A stretch of 64,000 nucleotides of DNA from Vibrio rumoiensis. Lineage in GTDB: Bacteria; Pseudomonadota; Gammaproteobacteria; Enterobacterales; Vibrionaceae. Below, in pieces: positions 55,743 to 64,000 of the stretch. The first letter of the stretch is position 1; every line of letters begins with the position of its first letter. Both the position numbers and the translations under genes were made by a program. Location of the stretch: positions 1,550,001-1,614,000 of the forward strand of contig NZ_AP018685.1 in NCBI RefSeq assembly GCF_002218045.2. The letters run 5' to 3'. Under the pieces are notes generated by a model that saw only the letters and a program-made list of their open reading frames with translations, was not told the origin of the DNA and ran no database searches.

Positions 55743-58091
55743 TTATAATTGAAATTGCTTACGTAGTGTTTTCGCCGCTTCAACCATATTATGCAACGAC
55801 GCTTCGGTTTCTGCCCAGTTACGGGTTTTCAGACCACAATCTGGATTTACCCATAAACGCTCAACTGGAATTTTTTTCGCCGCCGTTTCCAGCAAACCAA
55901 TAATCCACTCTTGCGTCGGAATATTTGGTGAGTGAATGTCATACACACCCGGACCAATTTCATTTGGATAATTAAACTCTTCAAATGCTTTAAGTAATTC
56001 CATATTTGAGCGCGACGTTTCAATGGTGATCACATCCGCATCAAGCGCGGCGACCGAATCGATGATCTCGTTAAACTCGCTATAACACATGTGCGTATGG
56101 ATCTGGGTTTCAGGTTTAGCACTGGCTGCTGACAATTTAAACGCATCAACCGCCCACTCTAAATACGTTTTGTGGTCGCGTTTTTTCAGCGGTAAGCCTT
56201 CACGGATCGCCGGTTCATCGATTTGAATAATATTAATGCCGGCTTTTTGTAAGTCATCCACTTCATCACGTAATGCAAACGCCAGTTGTTGAGCAATTTG
56301 CTGACGAGTGATGTCTTCACGCGGGAACGTCCAGCATAAAATTGTCACAGGCCCAGTCAGCATGCCTTTCATTTGCTTTGAGGTAAGCGATTGTGCGTAT
56401 ACCGACCAATCAACCGTCATTGGTTTTTCACGTTCAATATCCGCTACCACAATCGCCGGTTTTACGCAGCGAGAACCATAACTTTGTACCCAACCAAAAC
56501 GAGTGACTTGAAAACCCGCTAAATTCTCAGCAAAGTATTCCACCATGTCATTACGCTCAGCTTCACCATGCACCAAAACGTCTAAACCCAATGCCTCCTG
56601 ACGCTTCACTGCATCTTGAATATGACCTTTTAACGCCTGCTCATAATCTGCTGCATTTAGTTTACCGGCACGAAATGCACTACGCTGTTGACGAATTTCG
56701 GCGGTTTGGGGGAACGAACCTATGGTCGTGGTCGGTAACAATGGCAAGCCAAGGACTTCTGCTTGGTGGTGAGCACGCTCTGCATAAGTTGCACTACGCT
56801 CAACCAAATCTTGGGTTAATGATTGAATACGTTGTTGCACTTGCGGCTTATTGACATGATCGGCATGTAAACGCGCTTTGATCGGCTGGCTATAACTGGT
56901 ACAAGCTTCAATCGCATGACCATTGCCATCTAATGCGGCGCCTAATAAGCTCACTTCATTGAGTTTTTGTTTGGCGAATGCAAACCAGCTTTTCACTTCT
57001 TCTGATAGCTCTGTTTCCAAATCCAAATCAATTGGGCTATGCAACAAGGAACAAGAACTCGCCACCCATAAATACTCACCACGCTGTTCTTTGACTGGTT
57101 GCAATTTTGTAAGCCAAGATTCAAGATCGGCACGCCATACGTTACGACCATTAATCACCCCAACCGATAATACCCAGTCTTGAGGAATCGCTTTATTGAC
57201 CGCTTCTAATTGCTCAGGTGATGCGGATAAATCGATATGCAAACCATTCACTGGTAGCTCAACAATTTTAGCGAGATTATCTTCCACAGAATCAAAGTAC
57301 GTGGTCAATAATAGCTTCACTTCTCCTTGAAGGATTTGGTAAGCCAGTTTAAACGCACTCGACCATTTATCTTCTAACTCTAGGCTTAAAATCGGCTCAT
57401 CAATTTGTACCCACTCGACACCCAGCGCTTTTAATTTTGCAAGAATCGCTTGATAAGCAGGCAGGATTCGAGCCAATAGTGATAAACGATCAAAGCCATT
57501 GGCCACTTCGTCTTCATTGACTTCTTTACCTAAATATAAATAACTGAGCGGCCCTAATAATACTGGCTTCACATTGTGGCCGGCTTGAATCGCTTGGTTT
57601 ATTTCGTCAAATAGTTGTGGCCAACTCACTTGGAAACTGTCGTCTTGGCTAAACTCCGGCACAATATAGTGATAATTGGTATTAAACCATTTCGTCATAT
57701 CCGATGCCGCTGCCCCTGCGCTTTCTTCATGATTGGAGCCACAGCCACAAGCAGACGACTCCGAATTTGAAGATTGGCCACGAGCGACTTTAAACAAAGT
57801 GTCTAAGTCTGGAAAACCGCCATTCGAATGTCTTGCTGGCACATGACCAAGAAGAAGACTGGTTGTGAGTACATGGTCATACCATGCGAAATCACCCGCC
57901 GCAACATAACTTAAACCGCTCGCCGCTTGGTCATTCCAATGGCGCTGACGCAATTCACTACCTACTGCTTTTAAGGCATTTTGATCAATCTCGCCTTTCC
58001 AATATTGTTCTTGAGCAAATTTCAGCTCACGTTTTTCACCAATGCGTGGATAACCGAGAATATGGGTGATGGTTTTGGTTTGTGTCGTCAT
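55743..58091 (-). CDS. metE: Cobalamin-independent methionine synthase
   Basis: This 782-residue enzyme transfers the methyl group of methyltetrahydrofolate triglutamate to homocysteine. Zinc ligands are visible in HTHMCYSEF and [21 protein letters not shown] and the [15 protein letters not shown] segment are conserved. It is about 30 residues longer than E. coli MetE (753), mainly by a Ser/Ala/Cys-rich insertion (around residues 105-125, including CGCGSNH) in the N-terminal half. It is divergent from its activator metR, with a MetR box between. Confidence 0.96.
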   Translation of the reverse strand: MTTQTKTITHILGYPRIGEKRELKFAQEQYWKGEIDQNALKAVGSELRQRHWNDQAASGLSYVAAGDFAWYDHVLTTSLLLGHVPARHSNGGFPDLDTLFKVARGQSSNSESSACGCGSNHEESAGAAASDMTKWFNTNYHYIVPEFSQDDSFQVSWPQLFDEINQAIQAGHNVKPVLLGPLSYLYLGKEVNEDEVANGFDRLSLLARILPAYQAILAKLKALGVEWVQIDEPILSLELEDKWSSAFKLAYQILQGEVKLLLTTYFDSVEDNLAKIVELPVNGLHIDLSASPEQLEAVNKAIPQDWVLSVGVINGRNVWRADLESWLTKLQPVKEQRGEYLWVASSCSLLHSPIDLDLETELSEEVKSWFAFAKQKLNEVSLLGAALDGNGHAIEACTSYSQPIKARLHADHVNKPQVQQRIQSLTQDLVERSATYAERAHHQAEVLGLPLLPTTTIGSFPQTAEIRQQRSAFRAGKLNAADYEQALKGHIQDAVKRQEALGLDVLVHGEAERNDMVEYFAENLAGFQVTRFGWVQSYGSRCVKPAIVVADIEREKPMTVDWSVYAQSLTSKQMKGMLTGPVTILCWTFPREDITRQQIAQQLAFALRDEVDDLQKAGINIIQIDEPAIREGLPLKKRDHKTYLEWAVDAFKLSAASAKPETQIHTHMCYSEFNEIIDSVAALDADVITIETSRSNMELLKAFEEFNYPNEIGPGVYDIHSPNIPTQEWIIGLLETAAKKIPVERLWVNPDCGLKTRNWAETEASLHNMVEAAKTLRKQFQL

Positions 58092-58232
58092 ACTGTCCCT
58101 GCCTTTTCATGAATTTAAACTTTCGTTACTCGGATCTCGAAGCAAAACCTTATCGATTCGAAATCCGTCTAGATGGCTAAATCATCTGCCTTTCTATCAA
58201 CATGAGCAATGTCTATTCATTCACAATCATTA

Positions 58233-58245
58233 TGAAATTAATTCA
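58233..58245. promoter_or_regulatory. MetR-binding site
   Basis: TGAAATTAATTCA is a perfect match to TGAA-N5-TTCA, the MetR consensus, 142 bases upstream of the metE start codon. Confidence 0.65.
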
Positions 58246-58302
58246 ACATATAACGACAAATAGCCATCTAGACGTTTACATAAAGGCAATAAGGGAGTAG
58301 TT

Positions 58303-58483
58303 TTATACCAATCACGCTAATTAGGTGGTCAGAAATTGCGACGGGAAAAGGCTTGAGAACAAGGCAAAAATTTTCGATAAGTAGTTATTCTACAGTCAAC
58401 TTCTTCATAAACGAAAAGTTTAACGCAGTTATCAAGCATTTTAACAAGCAAGGATGAACAGATAATTAGTACGATTGGTATTA
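58303..58483. repeat. MITE-like palindromic element, family B (ATACCAATC ends)
   Basis: Terminal inverted repeats of 19 bp, ATACCAATC-nnn-CTAATTA, are found at 58305-58323 and inverted at 58463-58481, with only the three middle bases differing. The 139-bp interior has no called gene. It sits between the MetR box and metR, so it may carry or displace the metR promoter. Confidence 0.65.
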
Positions 58484-58525
58484 TTAGTAATTCTAAGGGA
58501 AAGTTTTTCATCATGAGGATGAGTA

Positions 58526-59437
58526 ATGATAGAAATAAAGCATTTACGGACATTGTCAGTCTTACGTGATACCGGCTCATTAACTGCGACCGCGACCGCC
58601 CTGCACCTCACCCAATCGGCGTTATCCCATCAATTGAAAGATCTTGAATCTCGTATTGGGGGGAAACTATTTCTACGTAAAACTCGCCCGATCAAATTTA
58701 CCTCAGAAGGCACAATCATTTTAAAGGTGGCCGATGAAGTACTGCCCAAAATTGCCCGAGCAGAAAATGATATCGCGAGTTTAAAAGAAGATATGAATGG
58801 TCGTCTGCACATGGCAATCGAATGCCACTCTTGTTTTCAGTGGCTGATGCCTGCATTAAAGGAGTATCAAATCGCATGGCCGAGCGTCACGCTTGATTTT
58901 TCATCAGGCTTTGGCTTTGAGCCCTTACCTGCATTGGTGGCGGGTGAATTAGACTTGGTGATCACATCCGATATTCAGCCGCGCTCTGAAGTACATTATG
59001 AACCGTTATTTGATTTTGAAATGCGTTTAATCACTGCCACTAATCATCCATTGGCTGAGAAAGAATTCATCGAACCCAAAGATCTAGCCGCAACGACGAT
59101 GCTTTCCTATCCAGTACAAAAACAGCGTTTAGATGTGGTAAAACATTTCCTGCAACCTGCCGGCGTTGAACCAGCGAAATGGAAACAAGCGGATAATACT
59201 TTAATGTTGGTACAAATGGTGTCGGCTGGATTAGGTGTGGCGGCGTTACCCAACTGGGCAATCAGTGAATTTTCACGCCAAGGGTTAATCACCAGTAAAC
59301 CATTAGGCAAAGGATTATGGCGACGCTTATTTGCCGCCACCAGACATTCAGAGAAAGAGAAGCGATATTTACAGGCGTTCTTTAGCACCGCGAAGCAGCA
59401 GTGCCAAAGTCATTTGGATGGGATAAAGATGGTGTAA
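58526..59437 (+). CDS. metR: LysR-family activator MetR
   Basis: This 303-residue regulator starts MIEIKHLRTLSVLRDTGSLT with the helix-turn-helix ATATALHLTQSALSHQLKDL. It matches MetR, which uses homocysteine as co-inducer and activates metE and related genes. GAGG lies before ATG. It is divergent from metE. The tandem repeat array begins six bases after its stop, so the array will be transcribed as its 3' region unless termination occurs inside it. Confidence 0.95.
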   Translation: MIEIKHLRTLSVLRDTGSLTATATALHLTQSALSHQLKDLESRIGGKLFLRKTRPIKFTSEGTIILKVADEVLPKIARAENDIASLKEDMNGRLHMAIECHSCFQWLMPALKEYQIAWPSVTLDFSSGFGFEPLPALVAGELDLVITSDIQPRSEVHYEPLFDFEMRLITATNHPLAEKEFIEPKDLAATTMLSYPVQKQRLDVVKHFLQPAGVEPAKWKQADNTLMLVQMVSAGLGVAALPNWAISEFSRQGLITSKPLGKGLWRRLFAATRHSEKEKRYLQAFFSTAKQQCQSHLDGIKMV

Positions 59438-59443
59438 GCGTGG

Positions 59444-59990
59444 CTCGTTGCTCGGGCGCTTCGCTTCTCGTGACTCGAGGGGGGTTCTTTTTCGAATCAC
59501 GAGCAACGAAATTTCGAACTACGGAAGTTGATTCATCACAAAGATAAATGATTTAACGTAACTCGTTGCTCGAGCGCTTTGCTTCTCGTGACTCGAGGGT
59601 GGTTCTTTTCGAATCACGAGCAACGAGATTTCGAACTACGTAAGGTGGTTTATCACAAAGATAAGTGATTTAACGTAGCTCGTTGCTCGAGCGCTTTGCA
59701 TCTCGTGACTCGAGGGTGGTTCTTTTTCGAGTCACGAGCAACGAGATTTCGAACTACGTAAGGTGGTTTATCAAAAAGATAAGTGATTTAACGTAGCTCG
59801 TTGCTCGAGCGCTTTGCATCTCGTGACTCGAGGGTGGTTCTTTTTCGAGTCACGAGCAACGAGATTTCGAACTACGTAAGGTGGTTTATCAAAAAGATAA
59901 GTGATTTAACGTAGCTCGTTGCTCGAGCGCTTTGCATCTCGTGACTCGAGGGTGGTTCTTTTTCGAGTCACGAGCAACGAGATTTCGAGA
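59444..59990. repeat. Tandem array of five 117-118-bp composite palindromes
   Basis: Five units start at 59444, 59562, 59679, 59797 and 59915. Each contains CTCGTTGCTCG and CTCGTGACTCGA, and then a compound right arm from which both can pair (CGAGTCACGAG overlapping CGAGCAACGAG by four bases). Spacers carry a further ACTACG / ACGTAG inverted pair. Units 3-5 are almost identical; unit 1 is the most divergent; the last unit lacks its spacer. No open frame or T-run terminator was recognised. It lies between metR and a convergent DUF4250 gene. Confidence 0.9.
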
Positions 59991-59999
59991 CTCGCAAAC

Positions 60000-60194
60000 T
60001 CACCTCGCCTTAAACTGATTAGTCAAAGGATCATATTGATAACCGAGCACATCAAGCTTACCAACCAGATCTTCTACGTCCATTTCATACATAGTGACCA
60101 GTTCATCGAAGCTATCACACTCTAGTCTTAGTTTTTCATTGACGATACCAAGTAGAATCACGCTATCCCAACGTTTTACATTACTTAAATCCAT
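60000..60194 (-). CDS. DUF4250 domain-containing protein
   Basis: This 64-residue soluble protein (MDLSNVKRWDSVILLGIVNE) matches the small DUF4250 family, which has a short helical fold and a conserved C-terminal GYQYDPLTNQF. Function unknown. AAGGAG is well placed before ATG. Its 3' end is almost inside the repeat array. Confidence 0.75.
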   Translation of the reverse strand: MDLSNVKRWDSVILLGIVNEKLRLECDSFDELVTMYEMDVEDLVGKLDVLGYQYDPLTNQFKAR

Positions 60195-60326
60195 CTAACT
60201 GCTCCTTTCAAAAAAGTCACAATATAAGGATAGTTGTTGTTTTGGCTAATTTCTGTGATGAAGCAAAAAACAATGCAAAAATGCTATTGACGAAACACTC
60301 GATAAATCAAATGAAGCAAGGTTAAT

Positions 60327-61001
60327 TTAAAAGAGTAAACCCGCAAAACCGACCATGGCGGCGAGACTCATAACTAGGCCAATCGCTGGCTGTGCTTTAG
60401 TGATGGTTTTCTGGGTAAATATATGCCAGGTTGAAGCAATAATGCCTAGCAAAATCAACATAAAGCATCCAACCATCGGCCAAATTGTATTATGCAAATA
60501 GCTCAAGCTGTATTGCTGTGTCTGCCACAAAACCGCTAAGCAAATCAGCATCGCACCGACAATACCAGCGACCGGTAATAAACGATGAAAAGCTTGTAAG
60601 CGAGTGCGCGCGAAAGTGAGAAGTACATGGCTTAACCCTGCACCTAAGAACAGCATAGCGAATAGTATAAACAAGCCTTGCGGACGCTCTGCACCTAGAA
60701 TGAAAAATACGTTATAGGCTAACGCAAAACCATTGGCGACTTTAAGTAACCAAAGCGGTCCTGAATCGCGAGTTTTACTCACTTTAACCTGAGAAAAGAA
60801 AGCAAGAATTAAGATCCCAACAGAAGCTAGTGGCCAAAATAACGGGCTTATCGCCAGCCACGCGACCCCAATCACCGGCAGTTGTTTATGAATGCGACCG
60901 CGCTGACCTGGACAAATATCCCCCTTGATCAACACCATTAACAAAACACATTGAGCACCAAATAACATTGGCGGGATAACATTTAATAAAAAAGAATACA
61001 T
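60327..61001 (-). CDS. Hypothetical inner-membrane protein
   Basis: This 224-residue, very hydrophobic protein has about seven predicted helices and few charged residues apart from short cytoplasmic loops (KVSKTRDSG, FARTRLQAFHR). No family recognised. The start is uncertain: ATG 61001 is preferred, TTG 61016 is also in frame. Confidence 0.6.
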   Translation of the reverse strand: MYSFLLNVIPPMLFGAQCVLLMVLIKGDICPGQRGRIHKQLPVIGVAWLAISPLFWPLASVGILILAFFSQVKVSKTRDSGPLWLLKVANGFALAYNVFFILGAERPQGLFILFAMLFLGAGLSHVLLTFARTRLQAFHRLLPVAGIVGAMLICLAVLWQTQQYSLSYLHNTIWPMVGCFMLILLGIIASTWHIFTQKTITKAQPAIGLVMSLAAMVGFAGLLF

Positions 61002-61102
61002 GAAGGCTGAATCCAAGATAATTAACTGGGGGTGGACTCTATCAAAACTAATGATAAAAATCTTGGTTAATCCACGCTCCGTAAAACTCAGTCACAATAA
61101 AA

Positions 61103-61152
61103 CAAGCCACTCAATGCCCTATTTATTCAATCCATATTGAGTGGCTTGGTTT
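61103..61152. terminator. Terminator after elbB (bidirectional)
   Basis: A 12-bp perfect stem AAGCCACTCAAT / ATTGAGTGGCTT with a 20-base loop lies between elbB and the membrane-protein gene, with T-rich flanks on both strands. Confidence 0.75.
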
Positions 61153-61202
61153 TGCTATGGTGCCGAGATGACTGTTAAGATTTAATAACGCTCGAACAGA
61201 CT

Positions 61203-61847
61203 CTACAAACAAATATGCGCGACTAATTTATCAATCCCTGATTTTGCCTGTTTTAGATTTTCTGCCAGCATATAAGCAGGTGTCGTCACAATGTTGTATT
61301 GATCATCAACAACAATCCCATCGACCGAACATTCAACATGCTGCCCACCTAGTGCGGTAATCGCTCCGGCTACATCAACATCATTACCAATCGTACATTT
61401 CACCCCTTCAAATACTTTGGGCAATAGCACCGGAGCAATGCACATATATCCGGCAATTTTTCCTGCTGAATGGAACGCTTTCATCGCTTTGCTAATGCAT
61501 GGCAAAATATCGAAGTCTTGCCCCTTAAAAGCAAATGACGATAAGTTTTTAGCCACACCAAAACCGCCGGTCATGATCATGGCATCAAAATCAGCCGCTT
61601 TTAATTCTGCAATATCTTTAACATTACCACGCACAATCCGAGCCGCTTCTTGCAACACGTTTCTGGTTTGGCTTTGCTCCTCACCAGAAAGATGATCCAA
61701 TACATGCGCTTGTTCAATATTAGGGGCAAAACATTGATAACGAGCACCTTGCTCTTCAAGCGCTAACAAGGTTAATACGACTTCGTTAATTTCTGATCCA
61801 TCATAAACGCCACATCCAGCTAAAATAACAGCAACTTGCTTTGACAT
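61203..61847 (-). CDS. elbB: ElbB, DJ-1/PfpI-superfamily glyoxalase-like protein
   Basis: This 214-residue protein starts KQVAVILAGCGVYDGSEINE, the ElbB signature. GYMCIAP contains the nucleophile cysteine at the elbow typical of DJ-1/PfpI proteins, and MTGGFGVAKNLSSFA is conserved. ElbB is linked to isoprenoid synthesis and has reported glyoxalase activity in E. coli. It is divergent from the ygiQ-type gene. Confidence 0.93.
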   Translation of the reverse strand: MSKQVAVILAGCGVYDGSEINEVVLTLLALEEQGARYQCFAPNIEQAHVLDHLSGEEQSQTRNVLQEAARIVRGNVKDIAELKAADFDAMIMTGGFGVAKNLSSFAFKGQDFDILPCISKAMKAFHSAGKIAGYMCIAPVLLPKVFEGVKCTIGNDVDVAGAITALGGQHVECSVDGIVVDDQYNIVTTPAYMLAENLKQAKSGIDKLVAHICL

Positions 61848-61977
61848 GAAAACTCCTTGGTTAACGGTTTAAACCCCTATAATTACAGGGTCTATACGAT
61901 AAAAAATAGTTTCTTTTATCCTAGTCGATCTTGCCCGAAGTCTGTATACTTTGGCATCCCAAATTTGAGGTGAATTT

Positions 61978-64000
61978 ATGTACAGCGACATCCAACTTTC
62001 TAGCAAACCAACCCCTATCGACCAGTACCCTAAGTATTGGGCGGAGTGCTTTGGTCCTGCACCTTTCCTACCGACTAGCCGCAAAGAAATGGATGCGCTA
62101 GGTTGGGACAGTTGTGATGTCATCATCGTCACTGGTGATGCTTATGTTGATCACCCAAGTTTTGGTATGGCAATCATTGGCCGTTTACTGGAAGCACAAG
62201 GCTTTCGTGTCGGTATTATTGCGCAGCCTAAATGGGAAAATAAAAATGACTTCATGAAGCTAGGTCAACCGAATCTGTTTTTCGGTATCACCTCAGGCAA
62301 CATGGACTCAATGATCAACCGTTACACCTCAGATAAAAAACTTCGTCACGATGACGCCTACACACCAAACAACGAAGGTGGTAAACGTCCCGATCGCGCG
62401 ACTTTAGTCTATTCGCAGCGTTGTCGTGAAGCTTACAAAGAAACACCGATTGTTTTAGGTGGCATTGAAGCCAGCTTACGCCGTATCGCCCATTATGATT
62501 ATTGGTCAGATAAAGTGCGTCGTTCGGTATTATTTGATGCTAAAGCCGACATTCTATTATTTGGTAACGCCGAACGAGCATTGGTTGAAGTGGCGCATCG
62601 CCTTGCCAACCAAGAACCGATCAGCGAAATGACCAACATTCGCGGTACGGCGGTTAACCTACCAGCGGTACCAGAAGGCTACACTGTTATTGACTCTTCA
62701 CGTATTGAAAAGCCAAGCAAAGCGGTGTTTGTGCCAATGAATCCGTATGAAGTAGAAAGCAACTGTGATACTCAATCAAAAGATCAGCAAGCGGCCGATG
62801 CGCAAAATGCTCAAGCTCAAGTAATTGAGATCCAGCCACAACCTGCGAAATTGGATCGCAAACCACGCCATGACTCTAAAAGCACGGCGGTTCGTTTGCC
62901 TCCTTTTGAAAAGCTCAATAACGACCGAATTTTATACGCTCATGCTAGCCGTATTATGCATTTGGAGACCAACCCGTATTCTGGCCGTGCTTTAATTCAA
63001 AAGCATGGCGACCGTGAATTATGGGTTAACCAAGCACCGATCCCACTTGCAACTGAAGAAATGGATTTTGTATTTGGTTTGCCTTACGCACGTGTCCCTC
63101 ACCCTATGTATGGTAAGGCGAAAATCCCAGCCTATGACATGATCAAAACGTCGGTAAACATCATGCGTGGCTGCTTTGGCGGTTGTTCATTCTGCTCTAT
63201 CACTGAACACGAAGGTCGTATTATTCAAAACCGCTCGCAAGAATCTATTTTGAGTGAGATGGAAGACATTCGCGATAAAGTTCCCGGCTTTACTGGCACC
63301 ATTTCGGACTTAGGTGGCCCAACAGCGAACATGTATCGTTTAGGTTGTTCGGATCCGAAAGCCGAAGCCAACTGCCGTCGCCCATCGTGTGTGTTCCCGG
63401 GGATCTGTAATAAGCTCAATACCGACCATCAACACACCATTGATTTATATCGCGCTGCACGTAAAGTGCCGGGAATTAAAAAAGTGATGGTTGCTTCAGG
63501 TGTTCGTTATGACTTAGCGATTGAGTCACCAGAATACGTGAAAGAGCTGGTTACCCATCACGTCGGTGGTTATTTAAAAATTGCGCCAGAACATACCGAA
63601 AAAGGCCCTCTCGATAAAATGATGAAGCCGGGTATGGGCACTTATGACACCTTCAAGCAAATGTTTGAAAAATACAGTGCGGAAGCGGGAAAAAAACAAT
63701 ATTTGATCCCTTACTTCATCTCGGCTCACCCGGGTACTGAAGATGAAGATATGCTCAACTTAGCACTATGGCTCAAGAGCAATAACTTTGAGTGCGATCA
63801 GGTTCAGAACTTCTACCCATCGCCAATGTGTAATGCAACATCGATGTATTACTCGGAAACCAACCCATTAAAACGCGTTAAATACAAACAACGCGAAGAT
63901 GTGCCGGTGGCGAAAGGTGAGCGTCAACGTCGCTTACACAAAGGTTTATTACGTTATCACGATCCGGCTAACTGGCCGATGATCCGTGAAGCATTAATTG
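61978..64000 (+). CDS. ygiQ: YgiQ family radical SAM protein, C-terminus outside window
   Basis: 674 residues are visible before the window ends. The radical SAM motif is CFGGCSFC, coordinating a 4Fe-4S cluster. The N-terminal part ([37 protein letters not shown]) is the conserved UPF0313 domain. A Gln/Ala-rich insert (about residues 260-300) is variable. The reaction is unknown. GAGG precedes ATG 61978. Confidence 0.93.
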   Translation, partial: MYSDIQLSSKPTPIDQYPKYWAECFGPAPFLPTSRKEMDALGWDSCDVIIVTGDAYVDHPSFGMAIIGRLLEAQGFRVGIIAQPKWENKNDFMKLGQPNLFFGITSGNMDSMINRYTSDKKLRHDDAYTPNNEGGKRPDRATLVYSQRCREAYKETPIVLGGIEASLRRIAHYDYWSDKVRRSVLFDAKADILLFGNAERALVEVAHRLANQEPISEMTNIRGTAVNLPAVPEGYTVIDSSRIEKPSKAVFVPMNPYEVESNCDTQSKDQQAADAQNAQAQVIEIQPQPAKLDRKPRHDSKSTAVRLPPFEKLNNDRILYAHASRIMHLETNPYSGRALIQKHGDRELWVNQAPIPLATEEMDFVFGLPYARVPHPMYGKAKIPAYDMIKTSVNIMRGCFGGCSFCSITEHEGRIIQNRSQESILSEMEDIRDKVPGFTGTISDLGGPTANMYRLGCSDPKAEANCRRPSCVFPGICNKLNTDHQHTIDLYRAARKVPGIKKVMVASGVRYDLAIESPEYVKELVTHHVGGYLKIAPEHTEKGPLDKMMKPGMGTYDTFKQMFEKYSAEAGKKQYLIPYFISAHPGTEDEDMLNLALWLKSNNFECDQVQNFYPSPMCNATSMYYSETNPLKRVKYKQREDVPVAKGERQRRLHKGLLRYHDPANWPMIREALI

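Larger units (their letters stand above)
58092..58525. other. metE-metR divergent control region
   Basis: These 434 bases hold a perfect MetR box nearer to metE and a 177-bp palindromic element nearer to metR. The region is longer than expected because of the element. Confidence 0.65.

Noticed and set aside
59444..59990. CRISPR array
   Set aside because: The whole 117-118-bp unit repeats, with no unique spacers, and no cas genes are present.
59444..59990. Superintegron attC sites
   Set aside because: No attC core sites or gene cassettes are present between the repeats.

Overview
The window is chromosomal DNA from a gammaproteobacterium of the Vibrionaceae, most likely a Vibrio. Supporting signs are the recognisable Vibrio gene blocks trxB-cydDC beside a VC1184-type aminotransferase, tfoX, panP-hexR-grxA, fabV-fadE-psrA and fadL-volA. 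Low-to-moderate GC and short palindromic repeats bounded by TATACCC-type and ATACCAATC-type ends fit the same group. No rRNA, tRNA, CRISPR array, integrase or intact transposase was seen.

Layout. 1-1465 (minus): a PLP class-V aminotransferase cut by the window edge, and an Fe(II)/2-oxoglutarate oxygenase. 1763-6468 (plus): trxB, then cydD-cydC. 6722-10921: serC, a DUF945 protein, an outer-membrane beta-barrel protein and tfoX. 11367-18252 (plus): lysO, a periplasmic protein, panP, hexR, grxA and a YbjL-type transporter. 18361-22572: a LysR regulator divergent from an SDR-MFS-quinone oxidoreductase cluster. 22710-25798: a DEAD-box helicase, a small unknown protein, a remnant of a CARB-type beta-lactamase, a membrane methyltransferase and a P-loop kinase. 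26008-30398 (minus): fabV and a psrA-fadE fatty-acid module. 30848-36435 (minus): nhaA and an AttH-type lipocalin with its ABC transporter. 36629-52365: a DUF2913 protein, then the bcr-rsuA-radD-rplY order known from E. coli. That order is interrupted twice, by fadL-volA (lipid scavenging) and by a gluconate-type cluster (TRAP transporter, a gluconokinase/6-phosphogluconate dehydrogenase fusion, gntR). 52636-55654: small genes, an SDR, a META lipoprotein and a SPOR-like protein. 55743-59437: divergent metE and metR. 59444-59990: a tandem palindromic repeat array. 60000-64000: a DUF4250 protein, a membrane protein, elbB and a truncated ygiQ-type radical SAM gene.

How the genes work together. 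Lipid use recurs in the window: FadL and VolA take up and hydrolyse exogenous lipids, FadE starts beta-oxidation, FabV works in synthesis, PsrA probably controls psrA-fadE, and a FadR-like site lies before fadL. Sugar-acid metabolism is the other theme. HexR has a HexR-like box upstream of its own gene. The TRAP/GntK-Gnd/GntR cluster carries two perfect GntR-type operators and looks self-contained: import, phosphorylation and oxidative decarboxylation of gluconate.

The most notable items are the GntK-Gnd fusion with a preserved internal ribosome-binding site and a non-canonical cofactor loop, the 118-bp composite-palindrome array behind metR, the oxygenase/aminotransferase pair, and the beta-lactamase remnant. 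All functions are inferred from reading the sequence; no database search was run.
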